DNA of 64,000 bases from Marinobacter flavimaris. GTDB taxonomy: Bacteria > Pseudomonadota > Gammaproteobacteria > Pseudomonadales > Oleiphilaceae. This document shows positions 46,660 to 55,122 of this stretch, in pieces. Location: the NCBI RefSeq assembly GCF_002933295.1, contig NZ_PSSW01000002.1:475569-539568 (forward strand), given 5' to 3'. Below the pieces are notes generated by a model. That model was not told the origin of the DNA. It did not search any database and was given only the letters and a program-made list of their open reading frames with translations. Positions within the stretch are counted from its first letter, which is position 1. Each line of letters starts with the position of its first letter. The translations under genes were made by a program, and so were the position numbers.

Positions 46660-47622
46660 ATGGCTCATCTCATCGAGCAAATGGCTTACGTTGGCCAAAC
46701 CCCCTGGCATGGTCTGGGGAATGAACTGACTTCCAATCAGCCCCTGGAGGTCTGGGCAAAACAAGCGGGCCTAGACTGGCAAATTCAGGAAAGCCCTGTC
46801 CGCTTTGTCACCAATTCCAGCGGCAGCCTGGGTGAAATCCTCTCTTACCCGGATTCCAAAGTGCTTTACCGCTCGGATACCAAGGCTCCGCTATCGGTCG
46901 TCGGTAATCGATTCAAAGTGGTTCAGCCTGAGGAGATCCTGGAGTTCTACCGGGATCTGACCGAGGTTTCGGGTTTTGAACTGGAAACAGCCGGTGTCCT
47001 GAAAGGCGGTCGCAAGATGTGGGCGCTGGCCCGCACCGGCCAATCAGGCATGCTCAAAGGCAACGATCAAACCAATGCCTATGTTCTGCTGGCAACCGCC
47101 TGTGACGGCACTATGGCCACGACTGCTCAGTTCACCAGTATCCGCGTAGTGTGTAACAACACCCTCGCGGTTGCCCTGAACGTCTCCACGGCCAATTCCG
47201 TAAAAGTGAAGCACAACACTGCCTTCGATGCCGACCTGGTCAAGAAGCAGCTAGGAATTTCAGTCTCAGCCTGGGACCAGTTCATGTATAGCCTGAAGAC
47301 CCTGAGTGAGCGAAAGGTTAAGACCACAGAGGCCAGGAACTACTTCCTCAAGGTGTTCACTGACGATTCCGGTGCTGGCGTCGGCAAAACCAACGAGCGC
47401 TCCATGGCGAAGGCTCTGAGTCTGTATGAAGGCGAGGGCATGGGTGCCAACCTGGCATCGTCAGAAGGCACGGCCTACGGACTGCTGAATGCGATAACGG
47501 AATTCATCGACCACCAACGTCGTGCCAAAACCGTGGACCACCGACTGGACTCAGCCTGGTTCGGAACCGGGGCAGCTTTGAAGAACCGTGCATTAGAGCA
47601 GGCCATGTCACTTGTGGCATGA
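46660..47622 (+). CDS. DUF932 phage/plasmid-like protein
   Basis: A 320-residue soluble protein of the DUF932 family (TIGR03299-type). It begins AHLIEQMAYVGQTPWHGLG and has SVVGNRFKVVQPEEILEFY, TTAQFTSIRVVCNNTLAVAL and a conserved C-terminus AWFGTGAALKNRALEQA. The family is found on phages, plasmids and integrative elements; its role is not established. The start at 46660 follows GGAG. A terminator hairpin follows the gene. Confidence 0.88.
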   Translation: MAHLIEQMAYVGQTPWHGLGNELTSNQPLEVWAKQAGLDWQIQESPVRFVTNSSGSLGEILSYPDSKVLYRSDTKAPLSVVGNRFKVVQPEEILEFYRDLTEVSGFELETAGVLKGGRKMWALARTGQSGMLKGNDQTNAYVLLATACDGTMATTAQFTSIRVVCNNTLAVALNVSTANSVKVKHNTAFDADLVKKQLGISVSAWDQFMYSLKTLSERKVKTTEARNYFLKVFTDDSGAGVGKTNERSMAKALSLYEGEGMGANLASSEGTAYGLLNAITEFIDHQRRAKTVDHRLDSAWFGTGAALKNRALEQAMSLVA

Positions 47623-47651
47623 GCCAATCCTACAAATCGCAAAACCGCCAT

Positions 47652-47689
47652 AAAGCCCATCGGAGCCTGATGCTCCGGTGGGCTTTTTT
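47652..47689 (+). terminator. Rho-independent terminator after the DUF932 gene
   Basis: A 15-bp stem (47652-47666 with 47672-47686; one G:T pair) with loop CTGAT is followed by T residues. It lies between the DUF932 and YqaJ genes, whose start is 20 bases beyond, so it may set an mRNA ratio rather than end the operon completely. Confidence 0.85.
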
Positions 47690-47708
47690 ATGTCTGGAGG
47701 AAAACACC

Positions 47709-48710
47709 ATGGGCATGAGTGCAAACACGATTAAAAAACAACGACCAGCATTGCGCCTGGTCTCCACCAAGGGCCTCAGCAGGGATGAATGGCTGAGGGT
47801 GCGTAAGCAGGGCATTGGCAGTAGCGATGCCGCAGCCGCTGTCGGCATGAACCCTTATCAGTCCCAACTGGAACTCTGGATGGTCAAAACCGGCAGGGAT
47901 GCTGGCCTACCAAAACCGGACTCTGACGACCCCACCTCACCGGTCTACTGGGGCCATATTTTGGAGCCGATTGTGGCTGAGCAGTACAGCCAGCAAACGG
48001 GCCGGAAGGTACGTCGGGTGAATGCGGTACTGCAGCACCCTGATCCAGAAAAGCACTGGATGTTGGCCAACCTGGATTACTCCGTGGTGGCCGATGACGA
48101 TGTCCAGATCCTCGAGTGCAAAACAGCCGGGGAATTCGGGTCACGACTCTGGAAAGAGGGCGTGCCGGACTACATTCAGTGCCAGGTGCAGCACCAGTTG
48201 GCTGTCACCGGCAAACAGGCAGCGGACGTTTGCGTTCTGCTGTGTGGCCAGGAGTTGAAGATCTACCGCGTTGACCGGAATGAAGAGCTCATCGAAGCGC
48301 TGTATGTGCTAGAGCGCCAGTTCTGGGATTTCGTGGAAACGGACACTCCGCCACCGGTCGATGGAAGTGACTCTGCAGAACGTGCCCTCCGCCATCTTTA
48401 CCCAGTAGACAGAGGCGAGACCCTGGACTTCAGCCAAAGCAAGGATCTGTCGGATGCGTTCGACGAGCTGCTGGCCATCCGTTCGGAAATGGAAAGCCTC
48501 AAATCCACTGAATCCCACCTGAGACAGCGCATCGAGAGCCAGATGGGCGAAGCCTCAAAGGCAACCTTCCCAAGCGGCAGCGTCAGCTGGAAGAGGAGCA
48601 AGGATTCCGTTGGGCTTAACGTGAAACAGCTGTTGAAGGATCAGCCAGAACTGCTGGAGCAATACCCACTGACGAAGCCAGGAAGCCGTCGATTCCTCAT
48701 CCAAGCATGA
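47709..48710 (+). CDS. YqaJ-family viral recombinase/exonuclease
   Basis: A 333-residue exonuclease-type protein of the YqaJ (lambda exonuclease-like) family. It has RKQGIGSSDAAAAVGMNPYQS at the start of the domain, WGHILEPIVAEQY (Glu), ANLDYSV (Asp) and ILECKTAGEF (ExK), the PD-(D/E)XK catalytic set. A coiled C-terminal segment follows (about 240-300). These enzymes resect double-strand ends for recombination in phages and mobile elements. The start at 47709 has GGAGG upstream. Confidence 0.9.
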   Translation: MGMSANTIKKQRPALRLVSTKGLSRDEWLRVRKQGIGSSDAAAAVGMNPYQSQLELWMVKTGRDAGLPKPDSDDPTSPVYWGHILEPIVAEQYSQQTGRKVRRVNAVLQHPDPEKHWMLANLDYSVVADDDVQILECKTAGEFGSRLWKEGVPDYIQCQVQHQLAVTGKQAADVCVLLCGQELKIYRVDRNEELIEALYVLERQFWDFVETDTPPPVDGSDSAERALRHLYPVDRGETLDFSQSKDLSDAFDELLAIRSEMESLKSTESHLRQRIESQMGEASKATFPSGSVSWKRSKDSVGLNVKQLLKDQPELLEQYPLTKPGSRRFLIQA

Positions 48711-48720
48711 ATACCCCATT

Positions 48721-48758
48721 GGCCACGCGGGCGTGACGAGTGCCCCGTGGTCCTTTTT
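48721..48758 (+). terminator. Rho-independent terminator after the YqaJ gene
   Basis: Stem 48721-48732 with 48742-48752 (one bulged C), loop of nine bases, then CTTTTT. It lies just before the Gp3-like gene's ribosome-binding site at about 48760. Confidence 0.75.
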
Positions 48759-48771
48759 CAGGAGCGTCATC

Positions 48772-49665
48772 ATGATTAAAGGTTTAGCCATCACGCCTCC
48801 CGTGTTGGGGCGTATCAGCATTGGTCGGGTCGTTGAGAAAAACGGCATCCGGCTACCCAAGAAAGACGATCAATTCACCATCACCTCTCAGATCCAGGAA
48901 AAGGATGGCTGGGTACTTCATCCCATGGATGAGGAGCTGAGAAAGGATTCGCCAAACGGCAAACTGCGGACTATCCCGGTACGCATGCTCTTCAACGACG
49001 CGGATCTCAACCTGCGGGCTGAGTACACCATGTTCGACCGCAAAAGCGGGCGCCCCATGTGCGTAGGCAATGGCGATAGCTGTAAGCGCCTGACGCAGTC
49101 TGGAGTTCAGTCTTTGCCCTGCCCGGGGCCAACGCTGTGTGAGTTCGGTAAAGGGGGGCTGTGCAAGCCGTATGGCCGTCTGAACGTGAAGGTCGGTGAC
49201 GACGATGATCTCGGCACCTTCATCTTCCGCACGACCGGCTACAACAGCATCCGGACCCTTGCGGCCAGGCTTAGCTACTACCAGGCAGTCTCTGATGGTC
49301 TATTGGCGTACATGCCGTTGGAATTGAAGTTGCGGGGTAAAAGCACGACACAGAGTCATCGAACACCGATTTACTATGTGGATCTGGTGATCAAGGAAGG
49401 GTTGTCACTGCAGGAGGCGGTGACCGAGGCAGGGGAAAAGGCCAGGCAGGTGAAGGAACTGGGTGTTGACCAGGCTGCGCTGGATGCGGCAGCTGCGAAG
49501 GGATTTTGCAATGCATTGTTTGAATATGATGAGGATGAGATGAACCAGGTGGTTGAGGAGTTTTATCCACCGACGAAAGATGCAGAAGAGAACGCGGTGG
49601 ACAGCTCCTCTGTAGTATCAAAGCTACAAAATGACCTGAAACCTGCTCAGTCGGCTTCCAGATGA
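48772..49665 (+). CDS. Gp3-like/recombination-directionality-factor-like protein
   Basis: A 297-residue protein often labelled hydrolase or metal-binding in integrative elements. It has a four-Cys region GNGDSCKRL...LPCPGPTLCEFGKGGLCKPYGRL (about 98-142) that could bind metal, and a C-terminal acidic tail. Its family resemblance is to mycobacteriophage Gp3-like directionality factors; this is from memory and function here is not shown. The start at 48772 follows AGGAG. Confidence 0.7.
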   Translation: MIKGLAITPPVLGRISIGRVVEKNGIRLPKKDDQFTITSQIQEKDGWVLHPMDEELRKDSPNGKLRTIPVRMLFNDADLNLRAEYTMFDRKSGRPMCVGNGDSCKRLTQSGVQSLPCPGPTLCEFGKGGLCKPYGRLNVKVGDDDDLGTFIFRTTGYNSIRTLAARLSYYQAVSDGLLAYMPLELKLRGKSTTQSHRTPIYYVDLVIKEGLSLQEAVTEAGEKARQVKELGVDQAALDAAAAKGFCNALFEYDEDEMNQVVEEFYPPTKDAEENAVDSSSVVSKLQNDLKPAQSASR

Positions 49666-49672
49666 AATTTAG

Positions 49673-49697
49673 CGAGTGGTCCTTCATGGGCCACTCG
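49673..49697 (+). terminator. Hairpin after the Gp3-like gene
   Basis: A 10-bp stem (49673-49682 with 49688-49697; one G:T pair) with loop TTCAT lies eight bases after the stop. A T-run follows only about 19 bases later, so it may act as an end-protecting hairpin rather than a full terminator. Confidence 0.65.
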
Positions 49698-49888
49698 TCT
49701 CGACCAGTGCACATTCATTTTTTGTTGCGAAGGGATGATCTTGGAGGTGGAGGCCAGCACGTAGTCAGATCAGATGGTAACGAACTATGGTTTGGTCTAA
49801 CCTGCTGATTAATTGAAGGGAGTTACAACGTTTTGGAGTTCGAGCTGACTCCTTTTGAAACCATCAGCAAGGAAGCGGGGAAGTAGCC

Positions 49889-50485
49889 TTGAAAACCAAC
49901 TACGTTCTGATTGACTTCGAAAATGTGCAGCCGAAAAATCTCGAGCTGCTAAAGGGGCATGGCTTTAAAGTCCTTGTTTTCGTGGGCTCTAAGCAGGTGA
50001 AGATTTCGTTTGATCTCGCTTGTGCAATGCAATCTCTCGGCCCTGATGCCGAATATGTGAAGATTGAGGGAAATGGGCCTAACGCTCTGGACTTTCATAT
50101 CGCGTTCTACATTGGGAACATCGCTGCTAAAGATCCCGATTGCTACTTCCATGTTATTTCAAAGGACACCGGCTTTGACCCGTTGATCAAGCATTTGAAG
50201 GGCAAGAAAATTTACGCGCAACGTGAAAAGGATATCTCCGAAATCCCCCTTCTGAAGATTGCAAACTCCAAATCCATGGCTGAGCGAATCGACGCTATCG
50301 TCGAGTTTCTTAAAACACGAGGGTCGGCTAAGCCAAGAGCAGTGAAAACACTCTCGAACTCAGTGAACTCGCTATTCATGAAGAGCCTTGAAGAGGATGA
50401 GCTGGCGAAGATTATGGATGAACTCGTTCGCCAGAAAATCGTCATTACGAATGGTTCCAAGGTCAGTTACCAGCTACCTAGTTAG
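49889..50485 (+). CDS. PIN/NYN-like domain protein
   Basis: A 198-residue protein with an N-terminal PIN-like nuclease domain (residues ~3-115): YVLIDFENVQPKN (Asp9), FVGSKQVKISF, LDFHIAFYIG (Asp) and ISKDTGFDPLIKHL (Asp). The acidic residues fit a metal-dependent RNase. The C-terminal third (about 150-198) may be a small winged helix (LAKIMDELVRQKIVITNG). The start is TTG, with GGGGAAG seven bases upstream and no better ATG. It is the first gene of the nuclease-rich cluster. Confidence 0.75.
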   Translation: MKTNYVLIDFENVQPKNLELLKGHGFKVLVFVGSKQVKISFDLACAMQSLGPDAEYVKIEGNGPNALDFHIAFYIGNIAAKDPDCYFHVISKDTGFDPLIKHLKGKKIYAQREKDISEIPLLKIANSKSMAERIDAIVEFLKTRGSAKPRAVKTLSNSVNSLFMKSLEEDELAKIMDELVRQKIVITNGSKVSYQLPS

Positions 50486-50576
50486 CCGTTGGAGCATGTT
50501 TAAGCTGATCAAAACAGATTAGGTAGAGGTTCTGGCAGCATAGATCTGCTGCGAGCGCCAGATCGAGAGGAGCGCT

Positions 50577-51032
50577 GTGGATAACGAGTTGCAGGAAATT
50601 CTTGCGGCGGCAAAAGATGTCGCTATTCGTTTTAAAAAGCTGACCGGCAAACCACTGGGAATCACTGGTGAGATTGCAGAGTTCACCGCTGCTAAGCTAC
50701 TCGACTTAAAGCTAGCCGGGGCAAGGCAAGCTGGTTATGACGCCACTGATCTTGCGGGACGAAAGGTTCAAATCAAGGGCCGTTGTTTGCCTGAAAGACC
50801 CGGGGCCGGTCAAAGGCTGGGATCGATTCGCCTCGACTATGAGTGGGACAGTGTCTTGTTGGTTTTGCTGGACGAAAGATTTGAAGTAATCGAGATGTGG
50901 GAGGCTGAGCGTCCGGCGGTTGAGAGGGCGATCCTGGCGCCCGGCTCAAAAGCGCGAAATGAACGTGGTGCTTTGGCAGTGACGAAGTTCAAAAGCATCG
51001 GAACTAAAGTGTGGCCTGTAAACAAGCATTGA
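50577..51032 (+). CDS. Possible PD-(D/E)XK-like protein
   Basis: A 151-residue soluble protein with a GTG start preceded by GAGAGGAG. The segment GEIAEFTAAKLL, GYDATDL and KVQIKGRC has the E...D...QxK spacing of restriction-endonuclease-like folds. I recall a DUF6998 family of this kind but cannot check. It follows the PIN-like gene by 91 bases. Confidence 0.6.
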   Translation: MDNELQEILAAAKDVAIRFKKLTGKPLGITGEIAEFTAAKLLDLKLAGARQAGYDATDLAGRKVQIKGRCLPERPGAGQRLGSIRLDYEWDSVLLVLLDERFEVIEMWEAERPAVERAILAPGSKARNERGALAVTKFKSIGTKVWPVNKH

Positions 51033-51138
51033 TTATCGCTGGCAATTTTCACGGACGCTGGCCGCACTTCTGAGCTGCCTTTGTCTCAGACTGCTAAAGC
51101 GCCGAAAAAGACAGGCCTAATCCGAACAGAGAAAAATC

Positions 51139-51732
51139 ATGGACCCGGTTCTTGCTGAGCTTCTTAATTCTATCGGCCTAGAGGCAATCAAAATTGTTGG
51201 ACCGGCTGCTATCGCAGCCCTCGCGGCGTATAAAGCCGCGTCCTTGCAATTTAAAGCCACGCTCGCCCAATTGCGAGAGGCTAACGAATTTTCGGCAAGA
51301 CAGCACCTCTTTGACTACTACAAGGAACGACAGAAGCGGCTGTTGGAAAGCCATAATGAGCTCACAACCTCTTTAGGGCAGGTGCTTGGGGTAAACGCAG
51401 CAGCGCGTGAAGATGATTTGGACTTTAGTGGTCGAAAAATGATCGATTCTTTCGATGCTATTGCCCGTTTATATCTCGGGGCGGCGCCGTTCGAAATAAG
51501 TTTGACGGTGCGTGATATGAAAGCGAAAGGCCTTGATGATTTGGAAGAGTATGTAGAGCTCGAATCGACGAAACACGCTCTAGGAGGGTTGGAGTTGGGG
51601 GAAGATTTTGACTCGAAGAGGAACGTTGTGATTTCTCTTCTAGGGGTTTATGGACAGCTCGAACGTTGCAACCAGTTACTACTCGAGAAGGAAATGGACT
51701 CACTCTTTTCTAAATATGTTAGCCGCCCATAA
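51139..51732 (+). CDS. Hypothetical membrane-anchored coiled-coil protein
   Basis: A 197-residue protein with one N-terminal hydrophobic helix (GLEAIKIVGPAAIAALAAY, residues ~13-31) and then a long helical, charged region (KATLAQLREANEFSARQHLFDYYKERQKR). A helical C-terminal half follows. No family is recognised. The layout suggests a small membrane-tethered sensor or effector, but that is speculation. It has only a weak ribosome-binding site. Confidence 0.6.
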   Translation: MDPVLAELLNSIGLEAIKIVGPAAIAALAAYKAASLQFKATLAQLREANEFSARQHLFDYYKERQKRLLESHNELTTSLGQVLGVNAAAREDDLDFSGRKMIDSFDAIARLYLGAAPFEISLTVRDMKAKGLDDLEEYVELESTKHALGGLELGEDFDSKRNVVISLLGVYGQLERCNQLLLEKEMDSLFSKYVSRP

Positions 51733-51784
51733 TAACTTATCTCGGTTCGTTGCGGCCTCGGCGAACCAAAATCAGGAATTCACG

Positions 51785-52165
51785 ATGTCTAAACCTCTCA
51801 ACCTTACGTCGCACATGGCAGCTGCAGTTCGATCCTCGTTGGTCGCTGTTGCGTTCGAAAAGGCTCATGTTCAAATTGATTTCGACCCCATTGATGTTTT
51901 CGTGTCGGATGAAGGCTGGATCACTGTGCGGGGAGGTCAAAATGGATACGAAGAACATCGGGATCTTCACGCCTTTGAAGCAGCCTATGGCCTTCAGAAA
52001 TCAGTGCCCGACCTTCTTTCACTCGCCTATGAGATGGAGGCTATGTGTGAGGGATTCCTGCTTAATGCAGATGAAGAAGGCAACGACTTGGCAAGGGGAA
52101 TTTGGTCTCAGCGTCGGGATAGGTGCCGTGCTGCAATTGCAGCAGGCGAGGCCAAGTCTGAATGA
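51785..52165 (+). CDS. Small hypothetical protein
   Basis: A 126-residue soluble acidic protein, starting at ATG 51785 (AGGA upstream). The frame is open upstream to 51650 but overlaps the previous gene. It contains DFDPIDVFVSDEGWITVRGG and a helical C-terminus. No family is recognised. Confidence 0.6.
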   Translation: MSKPLNLTSHMAAAVRSSLVAVAFEKAHVQIDFDPIDVFVSDEGWITVRGGQNGYEEHRDLHAFEAAYGLQKSVPDLLSLAYEMEAMCEGFLLNADEEGNDLARGIWSQRRDRCRAAIAAGEAKSE

Positions 52166-52263
52166 GGTGCTTCACAAGTAGATAGTATTTTTTCTTCGCA
52201 GAGCGTTTTCTCTAGGCGCGTGACCGAGAAACGACGTTTATAGTAGCCAATCATAAGAGTCTC

Positions 52264-53067
52264 ATGAGCAATTATTACGTGTACGTCTACATCGATCCCC
52301 GGAATTTCGAGGAGTTCTACTACGGCAAGGGCAAAGGCTCCCGAAAGTACGCCCATGTGAGCGATGAGTCGGATAGCCAGAAAACCAGGCGTATTAAGGC
52401 GATCAGGAAAGAGGGGCTAGAGCCGATTATTCGGGTAATTGCTCGTAACCTGTCCGAGCATGACGCGCTGCTGGTTGAGAAAACGCTGCTTTGGAAGCTT
52501 GGTAAACAGCTGACAAATATTTCCTCCGGCCACTACGCAGACAATTTTCGGCCTCACGATTCGTTGCATAAGTATCTCTCCGGGTTCGATTTTCAGAATG
52601 GACTTTACTATTACAACATTGGCGAAGGTCCTCACCGGAATTGGGATGATTACGTCGAGCATGGCTTTATTTCGGCAGGTCAAGCGCCGCGCTTTCGAGA
52701 TGCTATTCAGGGGCTTCAAGTCGGGGACTTTGTAGCGGCTTATCTAAAGGGTTATGGATTCGTTGGAGTAGGGCAAGTTATCCAGAGTGCAAAACCGGTT
52801 CGAGATGTATTGCTCGGCAACATTCCGCTGTTGCAGAAGGCGTTGGTTTGCCCAAACATCGCTGAGAACTCGAACGATCCAGATAGATCTGAGTATGTCG
52901 CTCTCGTCGATTGGTTGAGAGCTGTGCCTCGAAGCGAAGCAAAATGGAAGCCCAAGAGCGGCTTGTTCACGTCTCAGTTGGTAAGGGCTTCGCTGGATGG
53001 CCAGCCGACCACGGTACAGTACCTAGAACGGGAGTTTGCCGTCGATTTCGCAGAACTCTTGGCCTAA
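52264..53067 (+). CDS. GIY-YIG domain protein with a second C-terminal domain
   Basis: A 267-residue protein. Residues ~3-95 form a GIY-YIG-type nuclease domain (YYVYVYIDPRN, EFYYGKGKGSRK, an Arg/Glu-rich middle and LVEKTLLWKLG with a Glu). Residues ~115-250 look like a PUA/EVE-type module (PRFRDAIQGLQVGDFVAAY, YGFVGVGQVIQSAKPVRD), a fold used to read modified bases. The second assignment is by eye only. GIY-YIG domains cut DNA. The fusion suggests a nuclease directed by base modification (inference). Confidence 0.7.
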   Translation: MSNYYVYVYIDPRNFEEFYYGKGKGSRKYAHVSDESDSQKTRRIKAIRKEGLEPIIRVIARNLSEHDALLVEKTLLWKLGKQLTNISSGHYADNFRPHDSLHKYLSGFDFQNGLYYYNIGEGPHRNWDDYVEHGFISAGQAPRFRDAIQGLQVGDFVAAYLKGYGFVGVGQVIQSAKPVRDVLLGNIPLLQKALVCPNIAENSNDPDRSEYVALVDWLRAVPRSEAKWKPKSGLFTSQLVRASLDGQPTTVQYLEREFAVDFAELLA

Positions 53068-53105
53068 GAGCTGTTGGGTGCGCGGTTAGCGGTTCTGAAG
53101 AAATA

Positions 53106-54890
53106 TTAACGTCCACCATTTTCAAGAAACCCTTTCGCATCGGCTAGTAGTCGTTCTCTTTGACCAGAGATCCAGCGGAATCCCTTATTAAAACGGCCTA
53201 TCTTGCTAATGAGATTGGGCTGAACTTCAGCCAAGTGTGAGAGCCAATGGTGTAATGCGCTTCCGACTGTTGGTAATTCAATTGTTCGATCTAAATGGCG
53301 GGTCTGGTTCTCGAACACTTTCGGTCCTTCCTCCAGTTTCCAGAGGGAACTTAAGGCTCTATGCATGGTTAACCGGTTTTTGCGTAGAAAGAATCGTAAG
53401 CTTTTGAACTTTATGAGATCGTCGACGTCTGGGCGGAGGATCATTTCGGCAGCTAATATGGTTTTCCATTGCTGGCCTGGAACACCAAATATCCAGTCGT
53501 GAGTTGTACGATCAGAGAGGCCATTCCCTCCGTAAGGCCCGTCCCCAAAAGCTCTCGCAATCTCTCTAGCCTCAATGAATCGGTCTCGGTGGGATCGGGA
53601 CCAATCAGGCTCAGATTGCTGATAGACATTGGAAAGTCTAATGATTTGCTCGGTCAGCTTTGTTGCGGCCTCATATCGCCTCTCTTCTGCTTGGCGTTCT
53701 CTTTGTTTGATTTCTCGCAGCCTAGTGTTCAAGTGGGTGCGAAGGTCTCTGATAACCCTGCTGCGCCGCCGAGAAAAGATCCATTCCAATCGGTTTGTTT
53801 GTAGCCACAATTCGGGATCATTCTTTGGTTCAACCAGCAAAGCTAAAGTCGAGGTGTTTTCAAGCGGTTTCCGAGAAATTTCGGTATCAGTTCGAACTGA
53901 CCGAAGGATCAAATCGATAGGGTGCGTTTTTCCTCCCTGCACAATCAAATGAAGTCGAATTCGGTCCAGTAATACCTCAGTTCTCGCCACTGGGTAGGTC
54001 TTTCGACGGCTGACTATCTCTTTCCCAATTGCCAAATCTATCGATTTACCGTCGCTGAAAAACGAGAACGTGCCTCTGTGCAGGTCATCTGGGAAGTCAT
54101 AAAGCCGACACTCAGGCACCTCGAAATCCTGGCCGGTGAGAATCTGCCCGAACTCTTCAAATTTTCTATCGTGATCGGCCAAGACCGGCCTTGCTACTTG
54201 TTCCTCAAATTCCAAGTCGTGCTTTGATTTCAGCCGGGACGCCAATGGGGTGTGTAGCCAGAGCTGATTTTTGTGGTCAAGAATCTCTTTCTCGAGTGCG
54301 GCTTCGGTGAGAACGCCGTCCAGCATTAGATCTGGGTTAAGCTCGATTTCCAGAAGGTCGATATCGCTTTTCCGTACTTTTTTAAGCTTCGCCTCATCGA
54401 CGGGGTGAGAGACTTTTATCTCGACAGCAATCCTAGTTTCTACACCGCGAAACTGACCGACAAGGAGCACGTCTGGCTTCCAGTCACCGAAATCATACTC
54501 CTCCATCGTATCCTTAATGATGAAAGAGTTGTCGGAGAAGGGGCTCCACCATTCGTCATGGCTGGCTAACGTTTCTCCCAGCCGGGTCGTCCAGGCCTTT
54601 GGGACAAAGTGCTCCGCACGTAAGCTCCACGTTCTTTGCTTTGCGACTATATTTTTTGCCCACTTGTGTAGCGCAGACTCTGCACAACTGAGGGTGCTTT
54701 CGGGTGGAGGAGTGTGATGGGCGAAGTGATGGGCCTTTAGCTCTCCTTTCCGGGCAATCAGCAGCGTTTTACAGCCAGGGCAGAGGCAGTTACATCCCAG
54801 TCCGCGGCTCACTTCGTCAATTCTGCGTAACGAGCCCGTCTCCTTGTCTATTCCTACGGGTAGTTTGAAGCTGGACTGGTTGGAGCTCAT
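53106..54890 (-). CDS. CoiA-like nuclease with zinc ribbon
   Basis: A 594-residue protein. The N-terminus resembles competence protein CoiA: a zinc-binding CNCLCPGC (Cys34-Cys40), KGELKAHHFAH (47-57), then a PD-(D/E)XK site at KPD140 and AVEIK (Glu157, Lys159). The remaining ~400 residues are helical and charged with no family I recognise, and may bind partner proteins or DNA. The start follows AAGGAT. Its neighbour upstream on the same strand is a KAP NTPase, 232 bases away, and the two may work together. Confidence 0.78.
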   Translation of the reverse strand: MSSNQSSFKLPVGIDKETGSLRRIDEVSRGLGCNCLCPGCKTLLIARKGELKAHHFAHHTPPPESTLSCAESALHKWAKNIVAKQRTWSLRAEHFVPKAWTTRLGETLASHDEWWSPFSDNSFIIKDTMEEYDFGDWKPDVLLVGQFRGVETRIAVEIKVSHPVDEAKLKKVRKSDIDLLEIELNPDLMLDGVLTEAALEKEILDHKNQLWLHTPLASRLKSKHDLEFEEQVARPVLADHDRKFEEFGQILTGQDFEVPECRLYDFPDDLHRGTFSFFSDGKSIDLAIGKEIVSRRKTYPVARTEVLLDRIRLHLIVQGGKTHPIDLILRSVRTDTEISRKPLENTSTLALLVEPKNDPELWLQTNRLEWIFSRRRSRVIRDLRTHLNTRLREIKQRERQAEERRYEAATKLTEQIIRLSNVYQQSEPDWSRSHRDRFIEAREIARAFGDGPYGGNGLSDRTTHDWIFGVPGQQWKTILAAEMILRPDVDDLIKFKSLRFFLRKNRLTMHRALSSLWKLEEGPKVFENQTRHLDRTIELPTVGSALHHWLSHLAEVQPNLISKIGRFNKGFRWISGQRERLLADAKGFLENGGR

Positions 54891-55122
54891 ATCCTTTCCC
54901 TGTGCGTCATCTTCAGAGGCTCACCTTGTCCCTGAAATGTAATCTGTCCAATGGATGCTGTCTTGTCGCCGTTTTAGCTGGAGGAAACAGCCAAGTTCTA
55001 ATTTCAACCGGCACGGTTACTGACTTTCAATTGGTAACATGGTCGTTTTATGTGCTGAACTGCGCCCTGCGTTCTAACCCCCCAGTCACACTGGTTCGTA
55101 GGTTCTCTTCACTCCTATGATC

